In this document: one piece after another, positions 1 to 7,705 of the stretch
How positions within the stretch are numbered: position 1 is the stretch's first letter
Layout: each line of letters begins with the position of its first letter
Assembly (NCBI RefSeq): GCF_000447295.1
Contig: NZ_KE650771.1
Location: 493,500-557,499 of the forward strand
Length of the DNA stretch: 64,000 nt
Source of the DNA: Fischerella sp. PCC 9431
Lineage (GTDB): Bacteria; Cyanobacteriota; Cyanobacteriia; Cyanobacteriales; Nostocaceae
Reading direction: 5' to 3'
Translations under genes and position numbers: made by a program
The notes under the pieces: model-generated
What the model was told of the DNA's origin: nothing
Databases searched by the model: none
The model's input: the letters and a program-made list of their open reading frames with translations, nothing else

Positions 1-1
1 C

Positions 2-511
2 GCCTACGTACCCCAGCGCAGTCAAATCGATTGGACTTATCCCGCTACTGTTTGGGATGTGGTGATGATGGGAAGGGTAAAAAAAACAGGCTGGTTACGT
101 GGTTTTAGTACAGTGAGTCGTCAAGTAGCAAAAGCAGCATTAGAACGAGTCGGTATAAATGAATACCGTAATCGCCCAATTGGACAGCTTTCTGGTGGAC
201 AACAACAACGAGTATTTTTAGCACGCGCTTTAACACAGGAAGCAGAAATTTTTTGTTTTGATGAACCTTTTGTAGGGATTGATCAAAAAACTCAGTCAGT
301 AATTTTTGAAGTCTTCGGTGAACTCACCCAGGCTGGAAAAATAGTTGTTGTTGTCAATCATGATTTGGGTGAGTCAATCTCTCATTTTGATGAATTGATT
401 TTATTAAACCGTGAATTAATCGCTACAGGTTCTCGACAACAGGTATTAACAGAAGAAAACTTGTCTCGTGCCTACAGTGGTAATGTAATGTTTTGGAAAG
501 AGGCCGCGTAA
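2..511 (+). CDS. Metal (Zn/Mn) ABC transporter ATP-binding protein, 5' partial
   Basis: This is the cytoplasmic ATPase of an ABC-3 family metal importer, which powers uptake of zinc or manganese. The frame is open from base 2, upstream of the first ATG at 59, so the start and the Walker A motif lie outside the window. The visible part begins at the Q-loop (YVPQRSQIDW) and continues through the signature LSGGQQQRV, Walker B (IFCFDEP) and the switch histidine in VVVNHDLG. The fold is complete to a normal C terminus. An ABC-3 permease follows 41 bases downstream, so the two are almost certainly one operon. A substrate-binding protein and any Zur or Mn regulator would be upstream, out of view. 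Zinc and manganese cannot be told apart from this sequence. Confidence 0.9.
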   Translation, partial: AYVPQRSQIDWTYPATVWDVVMMGRVKKTGWLRGFSTVSRQVAKAALERVGINEYRNRPIGQLSGGQQQRVFLARALTQEAEIFCFDEPFVGIDQKTQSVIFEVFGELTQAGKIVVVVNHDLGESISHFDELILLNRELIATGSRQQVLTEENLSRAYSGNVMFWKEAA

Positions 512-552
512 TTAGTCATTGGTCATTGGTATGACAAAGAACAAAAATAACT

Positions 553-1419
553 ATGTTAGAAGCGTTGATTGAGCCTTTACAATATGGCTTTATGCAGCGA
601 TCGCTTGTAATCGCCATTTTGGTAGGGATGTTGTGTGCGGTTGTCGGTAGCTACCTGATGGTGCAACGATTAGCTTTGCTGGGTGATGCAATCAGTCATT
701 CGGTTTTACCTGGACTCGCGATCGCTTTTTTGTTGGGTGCTAACATTTTTATCGGAGCATTCATTGCTGGTGTTTTGAGTACAATGTGCATCGCTTTGAT
801 CAGGACGCGATCGCCAATCAAAGAAGACGCCGCAATGGGAATAGTATTTTCGGCATTTTTTGCCCTTGGTGTAACTTTAATTACTGTGATTCAAAAAGAA
901 AATAAAATTGACCTCAATCATTTTCTTTTTGGTAATATTTTGGGTGTGACTACACAGGATGTCAGAGATACAGCGATCATTGCCGCCATAGTATTTATAG
1001 TCGTTTTTTTACTCTACAAAGAACTGTTATTTTATACTTTCGACCCTTTAGGCGCACAAGCAGCAGGTTTACCAGTCAATCGCCTCAACTTTGGTCTGAT
1101 GCTGTTGATTGCATTGACAATAGTCGCTAGTATGAAAGCTGTTGGTGTCATCTTAGTTTTATCGTTATTAATTACACCAGGAGCCACAGCCTATTTATTA
1201 GTTCAGCGCCTACACGAAGTCATGATTTTAGGTGCAGTAATTGGGGTAATTTCTAGTATCAGTGGGATGTATTTAAGTTACTTTTATAATTTGCCTTCTG
1301 GTCCTGCAATTGTTTTAGTAGTATCAGGATTATTTGTGTTAGCGTTGCTATTGAGTCCTAATCATGGTGTCTTTAATCAGAGACACAGACAGAAGTTAAA
1401 AATTAAAAGTGAGAATTGA
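553..1419 (+). CDS. Metal ABC transporter permease (ABC-3/ZnuB-MntB family)
   Basis: This is the membrane permease of a zinc or manganese importer, forming the channel through the plasma membrane with the ATPase encoded just upstream. The 288 residues are strongly hydrophobic, with about eight predicted membrane helices. The N-terminal stretch LLGDAISHSVLPGLA is typical of ABC-3 permeases, and the later VGVILVLSLLITPGATA segment matches the coupling region. The length is normal for the family. The ATG is 41 bases after the ATPase stop. The gene ends just before a strong hairpin. ZnuB and MntB cannot be separated by eye. Confidence 0.9.
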   Translation: MLEALIEPLQYGFMQRSLVIAILVGMLCAVVGSYLMVQRLALLGDAISHSVLPGLAIAFLLGANIFIGAFIAGVLSTMCIALIRTRSPIKEDAAMGIVFSAFFALGVTLITVIQKENKIDLNHFLFGNILGVTTQDVRDTAIIAAIVFIVVFLLYKELLFYTFDPLGAQAAGLPVNRLNFGLMLLIALTIVASMKAVGVILVLSLLITPGATAYLLVQRLHEVMILGAVIGVISSISGMYLSYFYNLPSGPAIVLVVSGLFVLALLLSPNHGVFNQRHRQKLKIKSEN

Positions 1420-1429
1420 GAAGGTAGAA

Positions 1430-1468
1430 AAAACCCACGCTTTTAAGCGTGGGTTTTAAAAGCTTTTT
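1430..1468. terminator. Rho-independent-type hairpin between convergent genes
   Basis: A perfect 13-bp stem (1430-1442 with 1445-1457, core ACCCACGCTT/AAGCGTGGGT) is followed by a T-rich run at about 1463-1468. It lies between the rightward permease gene and the leftward RRM gene. It is best read as the terminator of the metal-transport operon and could act in both directions. Confidence 0.7.
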
Positions 1469-1530
1469 TAGTACGTTTGCACGGGGTAACTTCAGATTAT
1501 CCTAAAGCTAAATCTATACAATATTTGGGA

Positions 1531-1827
1531 TTAGTAACGGTTACGGAAATTATTTCCTCTGTTACCACCATAGGAACCCCTGTTTTCTTTGGGTTTAGCT
1601 TTATTCACTTTGAGATCGCGTCCCATCCACTCAGCACCATCAAGAGCTTCAATGGCGGCGGATTCTTCTGCTTCTGTACCCATTTCTACAAAACCAAAGC
1701 CACGCAAGCGGCCTGTCTCCCGGTCGGTTGGTAGCTGAACTCGCTTGACAGTACCATATTCTGCAAAGACAGCATTTAAACTATCTTCTGTAACATCGTA
1801 AGAAAGATTGCCTACGTAAATTGACAT
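1531..1827 (-). CDS. RRM-type RNA-binding protein (cyanobacterial Rbp family)
   Basis: This is a single-domain RNA-binding protein of 98 residues. The RRM covers about residues 2-80, with RNP2 (IYVGNL, 3-8) and RNP1 (RGFGFVEM, 42-49). The short tail is rich in Gly, Asn and Arg (GGNRGNNFRNRY), as in cold-inducible cyanobacterial Rbp proteins. These bind RNA and some take part in mRNA localisation or cold response. Known family members often have long, cold-responsive 5' leaders. The gene-free 270 bases upstream, ending in an inverted repeat, fit that, but no specific element is proved. The gene stands alone. Confidence 0.92.
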   Translation of the reverse strand: MSIYVGNLSYDVTEDSLNAVFAEYGTVKRVQLPTDRETGRLRGFGFVEMGTEAEESAAIEALDGAEWMGRDLKVNKAKPKENRGSYGGNRGNNFRNRY

Positions 1828-2043
1828 AGATTTAGATTTTCTCCAAAATCATGAGTGTGTAGAGATGAGCGATTTCGGAGAAAAGTCTGTTAATACCAAA
1901 AGGAAAAAACCCATCAATACTAAGAACAAACACGGTCGCCGAATGAACTCTCACCCTACCAGGATGACATAGCAACCAAAATATTGGGAGCGAAGTTTGG
2001 AAAACTGTTATAAAAAGTTATGTTAGCAATTGAGAACTAAGTA

Positions 2044-2079
2044 TAAGTTTAATTTTTATGAGTGAACAAATTAAACTTA
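2044..2079. repeat. 12-bp inverted repeat upstream of rbp
   Basis: A perfect inverted repeat TAAGTTTAATTT / AAATTAAACTTA with a 12-base loop. It lies 20 bases beyond the stop of the leftward 100-residue gene and about 215 bases upstream of rbp. It could end transcription of the upstream gene or be an operator. There is no clear U-run, so its role is open. Confidence 0.45.
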
Positions 2080-2099
2080 CGATAACTTATTATTATAAC

Positions 2100-2402
2100 T
2101 CACAAAATCTTAATTAAATCAGCAAAGCCATAAAAACTAACTATTAATAGTAGCAATGCTGTCAATTGGGTAACTCGCGTCTGAGGAGAGGGAGCGATCG
2201 CTTCTCGGACTAAAATCGAAATTGAAGCGCCAACCACAAAACTTAAACCCAACACCATATAAGGTATTTCTCTTGGTACAATACTAGAAATAGCCAACAT
2301 GGTAATTGCTAGCGTCAACATTAACAGTTCCACAAACCGAGGTGGGTTGTATTGGCTAGATAAAATTAAAGTGTTTAACCAAAAACGCCAGCTTCTCATC
2401 AC
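2100..2402 (-). CDS. Small hypothetical membrane protein
   Basis: A 100-residue protein of unrecognised function. Three hydrophobic segments are visible at about residues 24-42, 48-66 and 78-98, separated by short charged loops (PREIP and EAIAPSPQTR), so it is probably a small integral membrane protein. It follows chlI on the same strand by about 80 bases, with a 13-bp inverted repeat between them. The genes may be co-transcribed, but nothing ties it to chlorophyll synthesis. It could be one of the conserved cyanobacterial hypothetical membrane proteins. Confidence 0.65.
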   Translation of the reverse strand: MMRSWRFWLNTLILSSQYNPPRFVELLMLTLAITMLAISSIVPREIPYMVLGLSFVVGASISILVREAIAPSPQTRVTQLTALLLLIVSFYGFADLIKIL

Positions 2403-2426
2403 AAATCGACCATCTTTGAAATTTTT

Positions 2427-2469
2427 GTTGTTTGTTGTTAGTTATTTGTGAAAACCAACAACAAACAAC
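2427..2469. repeat. 13-bp perfect inverted repeat downstream of chlI
   Basis: GTTGTTTGTTGTT at 2427-2439 pairs perfectly with AACAACAAACAAC at 2457-2469 across a 17-base loop. It sits 14 bases past the chlI stop, before the next leftward gene. It may act as a partial terminator or mRNA 3'-end stabiliser. The run after the stem on the minus strand is A-rich, so it is not a canonical terminator. Confidence 0.5.
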
Positions 2470-2482
2470 TAGCGACAATAAA

Positions 2483-3592
2483 TTAACGAACACCTGTTTT
2501 CAATTGGCCAGTACCATTTGTTTGGGCGGTGTCTTCTGATAGTTCTACACCAAAGACACGTGCAAAGGCTTTTTCTACTTTGTAACCAGAGTCAATGGAC
2601 TCTAGAGGATCTTTTCTGAGTCTGTGACGTAAGGATAGTACAATCACCCGACGGATATCATCAACAGTCACTTCGGTACGTCCTTCAAAAGCTGTTAAAG
2701 CTTTGGCGGCGCGGTTGGTGACAATATCACCTCGTAAACCATCAACATCAAGTTCAGAACAGACTTCGGAAATTTTTACCCGCAGGTCATAGTCAAGATT
2801 AACTGAGGGTAAAAGTTCTTGAGCCTTGATAATGCGTTGTTGCAGTTCCTGTTGTTGGGATTGGTGCTTTTCGACAAAAACAGGGGGATTTTGGTCAAAT
2901 TCAGCCCGTTGTTCTACAATTTGCACCCGCAAAGCTGGTTCTTTGACAGTGTGAATTTCGGCGTGCATCCCGAAGCGATCCAGTAACTGCGGACGTAGTT
3001 CACCTTCTTCTGGGTTCCCAGAACCAACCAGAACAAAACGGGCTGGGTGACGGATAGAAATACCTTCCCGTTCTACTGTGTTCCAACCACTCGCAGCAGA
3101 GTCCAGCAGTACATCTACCAGGTGATCGTCCAGCAAGTTTACCTCATCCACATAGAGAATACCCCGATTGGCTTTTGCCAAAAGTCCGGGTTCAAAGGCT
3201 TTTACACCTTCTGAGAGGGCTTTTTCAATATCGATAGTACCGCAAACACGATCTTCTGTAGCGCCCAGTGGCAAATCAACCATTTGGACTTTCTTATGAT
3301 CAACAGGAATATCACCGCCAGTTTCAAGTTTTTGGCGGATTTCATCACTCATCAAATCAGGATCGCTGGGGTGACTATTGAAGGGATCATTCGCAACCAC
3401 GGGAATTTCTGGCAGTAAGTCAGCCAGCGCCCGAATAGTTGTGGATTTGCCTGTACCGCGATCGCCCATAATCATCACACCACCAATTTTCGGGTCAATC
3501 ACGTTCAATATCAGAGCCAGTTTCATTTCTTCCTGGCCTACAATTGCCGTAAACGGAAATACCACACGACGCGCAACAGCTGTTGGACTCAC
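2483..3592 (-). CDS. chlI: Magnesium chelatase ATPase subunit I
   Basis: This is the AAA+ motor subunit of Mg-chelatase. With ChlD and ChlH it inserts Mg2+ into protoporphyrin IX, the first step committed to chlorophyll. The protein has 369 residues, normal for cyanobacterial ChlI. Walker A is [10 protein letters not shown] (about residues 42-51), Walker B is [11 protein letters not shown] (about 144-154), and [22 protein letters not shown] is the conserved sensor region. The C-terminal helical domain is present. ChlD and ChlH are not in the window, as is usual for dispersed cyanobacterial chl genes. The ATG follows a plausible A/T-rich leader. Confidence 0.97.
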   Translation of the reverse strand: MSPTAVARRVVFPFTAIVGQEEMKLALILNVIDPKIGGVMIMGDRGTGKSTTIRALADLLPEIPVVANDPFNSHPSDPDLMSDEIRQKLETGGDIPVDHKKVQMVDLPLGATEDRVCGTIDIEKALSEGVKAFEPGLLAKANRGILYVDEVNLLDDHLVDVLLDSAASGWNTVEREGISIRHPARFVLVGSGNPEEGELRPQLLDRFGMHAEIHTVKEPALRVQIVEQRAEFDQNPPVFVEKHQSQQQELQQRIIKAQELLPSVNLDYDLRVKISEVCSELDVDGLRGDIVTNRAAKALTAFEGRTEVTVDDIRRVIVLSLRHRLRKDPLESIDSGYKVEKAFARVFGVELSEDTAQTNGTGQLKTGVR

Positions 3593-3647
3593 TAAACTAC
3601 CTTTATCAATATTTTTGTTTATTACCGTTTTTTATTTTGCCATAGAT

Positions 3648-3760
3648 GGGGAGTAGGGAGACATGGGGACAGGAGAACAACTGAAGGGAGACAAGGGAGA
3701 CATGGGAGCAGGGAGAATAAGTAATACACAATGCCCGATGCCCAATGCCCGATAACTAAC
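3648..3760. repeat. Low-complexity intergenic repeat (GGGAGACA and GCCCGATGCCCAATGCCC types)
   Basis: This stretch between chlI and the next gene is made of short near-repeats: GGGAGACA/GGGGACAGG units at 3648-3717, then ATGCCCGATGCCCAATGCCCGATAAC. The same classes recur elsewhere in the window (28.7, 46.3, 49.4 and 56.2 kb). No gene is supported here. Confidence 0.6.
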
Positions 3761-3813
3761 AACTTAATTTGATGTTAGGATCTTTTAGTTACTGCTGTGA
3801 ATCCTGGCTGTTG

Positions 3814-4278
3814 ATGAATAAATTACTGGATGAAGCGCTGTCTGTTGATATTGCTGCTCGCATCAAAAGTAAAGCTAAGAAACCTTTTGATAATGCTTAC
3901 AAAGCTGCACTAGCGACTGAGGGGTCTGTTTATGTGCAAGGATTTTTAGCTACCAAGGGTAAACCCTACCAACCAATAGAATACGCTTGGATTGAGTTGA
4001 GCGATCGCATTATTGATCCTACCTTACCCCATCTCCATAAAAATGTAGAAGATATTTGGTATTTCCCAGCACAATCATTAACAGTAAAAAAACTGAAAGC
4101 AATTCTCGAAGAATCTCAAGAAGATTATCCAGAAGATGACCCATTACCAGTATATGGTGACGCACCGTATGAGTATTACGGCGACGTGATGTTGGGTGGT
4201 AAAGAATACTTACAAGCCTTTCAAGCCGCAGAAGCAAAATGTAGAGAAGTAAATCAGCCAATTATTGAAAATAATTAA
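3814..4278 (+). CDS. Hypothetical protein, acidic C terminus
   Basis: A 154-residue soluble protein of unrecognised function. The chosen start gives MNKLLDEALSVDIAARIKSK. The frame is open further upstream to ATG 3772 or TTG 3769, but those codons would add a cysteine-rich leader (SYCCESW) that looks non-native. Visible features are VYVQGFLATKGKPYQPIEYAWIEL, DRIIDPTLPHL, and an acidic patch ESQEDYPEDDPLPVYGD. There are no membrane segments or signal peptide. It stands alone, convergent with the SnoaL-like gene, and the intervening ACTGATAACTGATAACTGATAAC heptamer repeat could hold weak terminators. The sequence resembles proteins of unknown function seen in cyanobacteria, but no family is claimed. 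Confidence 0.75.
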   Translation: MNKLLDEALSVDIAARIKSKAKKPFDNAYKAALATEGSVYVQGFLATKGKPYQPIEYAWIELSDRIIDPTLPHLHKNVEDIWYFPAQSLTVKKLKAILEESQEDYPEDDPLPVYGDAPYEYYGDVMLGGKEYLQAFQAAEAKCREVNQPIIENN

Positions 4279-4301
4279 ACTGATAACTGATAACTGATAA
4301 C

Positions 4302-4700
4302 TTAATTAGACTTACCATCACTACCAAAATATTCTCGGTAGCTGCAAATTTTGTCGCCACGTATATCAAAGGAAACGGCTACCCGATTTTTGTACGGCTC
4401 TCCAAATAACATTCCCTCATCTCGAAATTCAAATACAACCGTTGTTTTATTGCTGGTAATACGGTCTAATGAAGTTAGTTTCAGCCCGGGATGAAAAGCC
4501 TGTGTAACGAATTGGAAAAACTCTTGCGCTCGTTCTTTACCCACATTTAACCCGTGGAATTTTCCCATCGGGAACCAAAAAGTAAAGTCTTCTGTGAGCA
4601 TATCCAAAAACTGGTTCCAATCACCAGTTTCTAAACCATGTTGAAAGTATGCAAATGCTTGATGACCAACTTTTAAAGTATTTTCTGACTCTTGTGTCAT
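4302..4700 (-). CDS. SnoaL/NTF2-like fold protein
   Basis: A 132-residue protein with the NTF2-like cone fold pattern. An N-terminal helix pair (HQAFAYFQHGLETGDWNQFLDML) is followed by TEDFTFWFPMGKFHG and later strands (TTVVFEFRDEGMLFGEPYKNRVAVSFDI, DKICSYREYFG). Such proteins are small hydrolases, isomerases or ligand-binding proteins. The active residues vary, so no reaction is assigned. The frame also has ATGs at 4712 and 4706. The start at 4700 (MTQESENTLKVG) is preferred because family members begin close to the first helix. The next gene upstream on the same strand is an ABM-fold protein 23 bases away, so the pair is probably co-transcribed. Confidence 0.8.
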   Translation of the reverse strand: MTQESENTLKVGHQAFAYFQHGLETGDWNQFLDMLTEDFTFWFPMGKFHGLNVGKERAQEFFQFVTQAFHPGLKLTSLDRITSNKTTVVFEFRDEGMLFGEPYKNRVAVSFDIRGDKICSYREYFGSDGKSN

Positions 4701-4722
4701 AATCATCACCAATCAAATTTTA

Positions 4723-5187
4723 TTATTTGCGATCGTCAAGCAAAACCTCAAAATGTTTGACATTAGGTTCTAGTTCTAGAAGATACTCTTTGTCTCTGGG
4801 AAGAAATCGAGTCTTTTCAATATCATTACCTGCAAACTTACGAATCGCGTCTAACGAATCCCAATAAGAAATCACAGTAAACTCAGTAATATTACCAGTA
4901 GTACGGCGAAAAACCTGTACTCCTAAATTACCAGGAATTGCTTCAATTTTTTTGATTCCAGCTTCCTTAAGGTAATCATAATACTCATTTGCTTTAGAAG
5001 TGAGTGTTCTACCATGCCAGATGCGTGCGATCGCTCGTTTATTTTGGAAAGAAGTATTATTTGTTTGGGAAATAACCAGTGAATGGTTAACCTGTGCAAA
5101 ACAAGGAAAAGGTAAACTACCCAGCAATACCCCGAATCCAAACAAGATACCAAGATATTTTTCCCGTCTTATACTTAACTTATCCAT
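4723..5187 (-). CDS. Exported ABM-domain (antibiotic biosynthesis monooxygenase-like) protein
   Basis: A 154-residue protein with an N-terminal signal peptide (LGILFGFGVLLGSLPFPCFAQ, about residues 11-31) and an ABM-type dimeric alpha/beta barrel domain (about 45-150). It contains IARIWHGRTLTSKANEYYDYL, TEFTVISYWDSLDAIRKFAG and a closing HFEVLLD strand. ABM proteins include cofactor-free monooxygenases and haem-degrading enzymes, and the catalytic role here is not evident. The frame is open to an ATG at 5331, but the ATG at 5187 directly precedes the positively charged signal peptide and is chosen. It is divergent from a second ABM protein at 5412, and the 224-base spacer contains both promoters. 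Confidence 0.8.
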   Translation of the reverse strand: MDKLSIRREKYLGILFGFGVLLGSLPFPCFAQVNHSLVISQTNNTSFQNKRAIARIWHGRTLTSKANEYYDYLKEAGIKKIEAIPGNLGVQVFRRTTGNITEFTVISYWDSLDAIRKFAGNDIEKTRFLPRDKEYLLELEPNVKHFEVLLDDRK

Positions 5188-5411
5188 AAAAAACCGTGAA
5201 AAAGTGCCTGTTAAATAAGCATATCTTTGTATACTGCTTATTTTGACAGGACTTACGCAAGTGTCACAAAAAATAAAAATTTTTGCACAGAAAAAGAAGC
5301 TATCGCAAATGGCTGGCGTAAAGTAAAGCACCGAGATAGAGAAAGTAACTGTAAACTTGTTGATGAGATTGTTAGTTACAGAGCGATCGCTGTTGAGTTA
5401 GTATTTAACAC

Positions 5412-5732
5412 ATGATATTAGAAGTTGCAATCCTTGATGTTAAACCTGGTTTAGCTACTGAATTTGAAACTAACTTCAAAACAGCTTCAACTATCATTGC
5501 TTCTATGTCAGGATATATTTCTCATGAACTGCAACGTTGCATAGAAACTCCAAATCGCTATATTCTGCTGGTGCGTTGGCAAAAATTGGAAGATCACACT
5601 GTTGGCTTTCGACAATCCCCAGAGTACCAACAGTGGCGTTCTCTATTGCATCACTTTTATCAGCCGTTTCCCACAGTGGAACACTATGAAGTCGTTCTGC
5701 ATAACTCCAGTAATTATGAGCAGGAAAGATAA
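5412..5732 (+). CDS. ABM-domain (antibiotic biosynthesis monooxygenase-like) protein
   Basis: A 106-residue cytoplasmic ABM-fold protein. The first strand is MILEVAILDVKPG, then the helix EFETNFKTASTIIASMSGYI, and the family-typical HELQRCIETPNRYILLVRWQKLEDH and FRQSPEYQQW, closing with VEHYEVV. The length is normal for a single-domain member. It has no signal peptide, unlike the divergent neighbour. The reaction is unknown. Some homologues are quinol monooxygenases or detoxify small aromatics. It is convergent with the M48 peptidase gene, 23 bases away. Confidence 0.85.
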   Translation: MILEVAILDVKPGLATEFETNFKTASTIIASMSGYISHELQRCIETPNRYILLVRWQKLEDHTVGFRQSPEYQQWRSLLHHFYQPFPTVEHYEVVLHNSSNYEQER

Positions 5733-5755
5733 AGGGGAATACTATCTCCCACAAC

Positions 5756-6559
5756 CTAACGATTATTAGCTATTTTCCTTTCTAAAACAGAAATCCGTTC
5801 CCGTGGGTTTGGGTGAGTACTCAAAAACGCTGGTGCAGAAGAACGATTCACCAATTTTTTTAAGAAAGCAGGCATGGCATTCGGATTGTAACCAGCACTT
5901 TCTAGATATTGCAATCCCTTAGCGTCAGCATTAAATTCAGCCTCACGGCTATTAGGCAAGTCTATAGCCAACTTATAAGCCACAGAAGCCAATTTACTTC
6001 CATTTAAACCAGCAAGTGAAGCTGCACCTTGAGCTATTTGTGCTTGTCTGAGTTTGTCAATCAAGTCATCATTACAAATGTGAGCAATTTCGTGTGCCAT
6101 TACTGACGCTAACTGGGCTTCATTATCCGCAGCATTAATCAAGCCACTGTGGACATAAACATAACCACCTGTGGTAGCAAAAGCATTAATGCTTGGATCT
6201 TGAACTACATAAAATTTAAAAGGAGTTTGAGAACAGCTACTGGAACGCACTAATTTTTGACCTATTCTGGTAATATTTGCATTCGTACCAACCCTGTAAT
6301 TACTACGTACCTGCTGATGTATATTGCTGCCTAATTTAACCTTTTCCTTAGTCGATAAATTAGAAAGTTGAAAATATTGAATTCCTGGAATAATTAAATC
6401 TTGAAATGGAATAGCCTCAGCAGGTTTAGGAGCAGATAAACCTACACTAGCAGCAGTTCCCAATCCCAATACCAAAGACAGACCTTTATGTAACTTCTTA
6501 GGCAAACGAGAAAATTTTTCCTTCCTTTGTGTACTTTGTGGTTCTTGAAAAAAGTTCAT
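5756..6559 (-). CDS. M48-family zinc metallopeptidase, exported
   Basis: A 267-residue peptidase of family M48. The zinc-binding helix is VMAHEIAHICND (HExxH, about residue 155), and the third ligand region is NSREAEFNADAKGLQYLESAGYNP. The late STHPNPRERI motif is typical of the BepA/Oma1-type group. A hydrophobic signal segment (LSLVLGLGTAASVGLSAPKPAEA, about 28-50) indicates export to the periplasm, where such enzymes handle envelope-protein quality control. The first 20 or so residues (PQSTQRKEKFS) are encoded by DNA resembling the CTTTGTGTACTTTGTGG intergenic repeat, so the true start could be an internal codon. The gene stands alone. Confidence 0.9.
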   Translation of the reverse strand: MNFFQEPQSTQRKEKFSRLPKKLHKGLSLVLGLGTAASVGLSAPKPAEAIPFQDLIIPGIQYFQLSNLSTKEKVKLGSNIHQQVRSNYRVGTNANITRIGQKLVRSSSCSQTPFKFYVVQDPSINAFATTGGYVYVHSGLINAADNEAQLASVMAHEIAHICNDDLIDKLRQAQIAQGAASLAGLNGSKLASVAYKLAIDLPNSREAEFNADAKGLQYLESAGYNPNAMPAFLKKLVNRSSAPAFLSTHPNPRERISVLERKIANNR

Positions 6560-6681
6560 TTTTCTAACTCAAACTAATAATATGACTGCTATATGGTTTT
6601 TCTATTATTTACATAATAACTAATTAAAACAGTTAAAACTTCTCTACCTTGGGGTTGGGATTTCCGTATACTTCTCAATTT

Positions 6682-7566
6682 TTACAAAGGAGTCAGCCAA
6701 TAACTAACTCCACCAATAACTTTATTTTCAAACCCCAAATCACCCAACTTATCTAGCGGATAACCAATATAAGTCCAATGGGGTATGTCATATTCCACAG
6801 TCCGAAACCAACCATTTTGATTTAAAGCCTGTCTTTGAGCTTCACTTGCAACTCTTAAATCAATTGCTAATCCCCACAAATGTTGTGACGAACCAGGAGG
6901 CGCAACAGTTCCCAAGATTTTTGTCTCTTGACCTTGTTGAACTCTGGCTAACGTTTTATTGTTAGCGTATTTTCTCCAGAATCTCTGATTAGTAGCAAAA
7001 GTACGAGTACAGTCACTATCGCCATAACCTGATTTTAAAGGAATATTAACTTGTGCTTTGGCCTGATTTAAGGCATCGGCTGCTGCTTTTTGTAAATAAC
7101 AGTTGTTAGTCCCATTAACTTTACCCATATTGAGAGTAGATTGAAATTCTTTTGTTTCCTTTTCATCGCTAAATACAACTTTAGATGGAAGCTGAACCTC
7201 TGGATTATGATTTACAAAAGCTGACCCATAGGCTCGTAACAAAATATATTCATAAGTACCAGGTTGGGGAATTGCTATTAATTTATCTGTAATTGCTGCT
7301 AAAAATCGTTCTTTATTAGTCAAGATTAAATTTGGAATAAGAGTAGGAGTAGTCTGGGGAGTAGGGGTACTTATATTATGGAGTGTGTTAGTACAAATTT
7401 GATTTAATTGCTGGTGCTTATTTAGTGACCCAGCAACAATGCAACTTTCGGGATTACGAATATTTTGACTAAAAATTTTATTTTTTGTTCCACTACTAGC
7501 AACTAGACTAAAAACAATTAGGGCAATAATAGTAAAAAAAGCAGTTTTTTTCCAAAATCGTTTCAT
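6682..7566 (-). CDS. M15-family D-Ala-D-Ala carboxypeptidase-like protein
   Basis: A 294-residue exported protein. It has an N-terminal membrane or signal segment (KTAFFTIIALIVFSLVASSG, about residues 7-26), a Thr/Pro-rich linker (TPTPQTTPTL), and a C-terminal M15 peptidase domain (about 130-290). The zinc ligands are visible as SSQHLWGLAIDLR (His and Asp spaced as in VanY/DdpX enzymes) and PHWTYIGYP. The family cleaves D-Ala-D-Ala or related peptide stems in peptidoglycan. The late GGVSYWL tail is unremarkable. The gene stands alone between the M48 peptidase and ndhD on the same strand, with ordinary spacers. Confidence 0.88.
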   Translation of the reverse strand: MKRFWKKTAFFTIIALIVFSLVASSGTKNKIFSQNIRNPESCIVAGSLNKHQQLNQICTNTLHNISTPTPQTTPTLIPNLILTNKERFLAAITDKLIAIPQPGTYEYILLRAYGSAFVNHNPEVQLPSKVVFSDEKETKEFQSTLNMGKVNGTNNCYLQKAAADALNQAKAQVNIPLKSGYGDSDCTRTFATNQRFWRKYANNKTLARVQQGQETKILGTVAPPGSSQHLWGLAIDLRVASEAQRQALNQNGWFRTVEYDIPHWTYIGYPLDKLGDLGFENKVIGGVSYWLTPL

Positions 7567-7705
7567 ATCTCATAATTCTATGGGTAGATTAATTTCTGCT
7601 CCCTGTTCCCATTCAAAAAATAATGGAAGAGGTTATCAAACCCCTTCCATATTTTGGAATATTTTCCCTATCCTCGGCAAATTAACTATTAAGGCGATCG
7701 CAAGA

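Noticed and set aside
3769..3813. Extended TTG/ATG start for the 169-codon frame
   Set aside because: The added Cys-rich leader looks non-native. The ATG at 3814 starts a normal soluble N terminus, though neither has a clear ribosome site.
5227..5415. 62-codon rightward frame between the two ABM genes
   Set aside because: Composition is not protein-like and it fills a divergent promoter region containing a GGACTTACGCAAG repeat.
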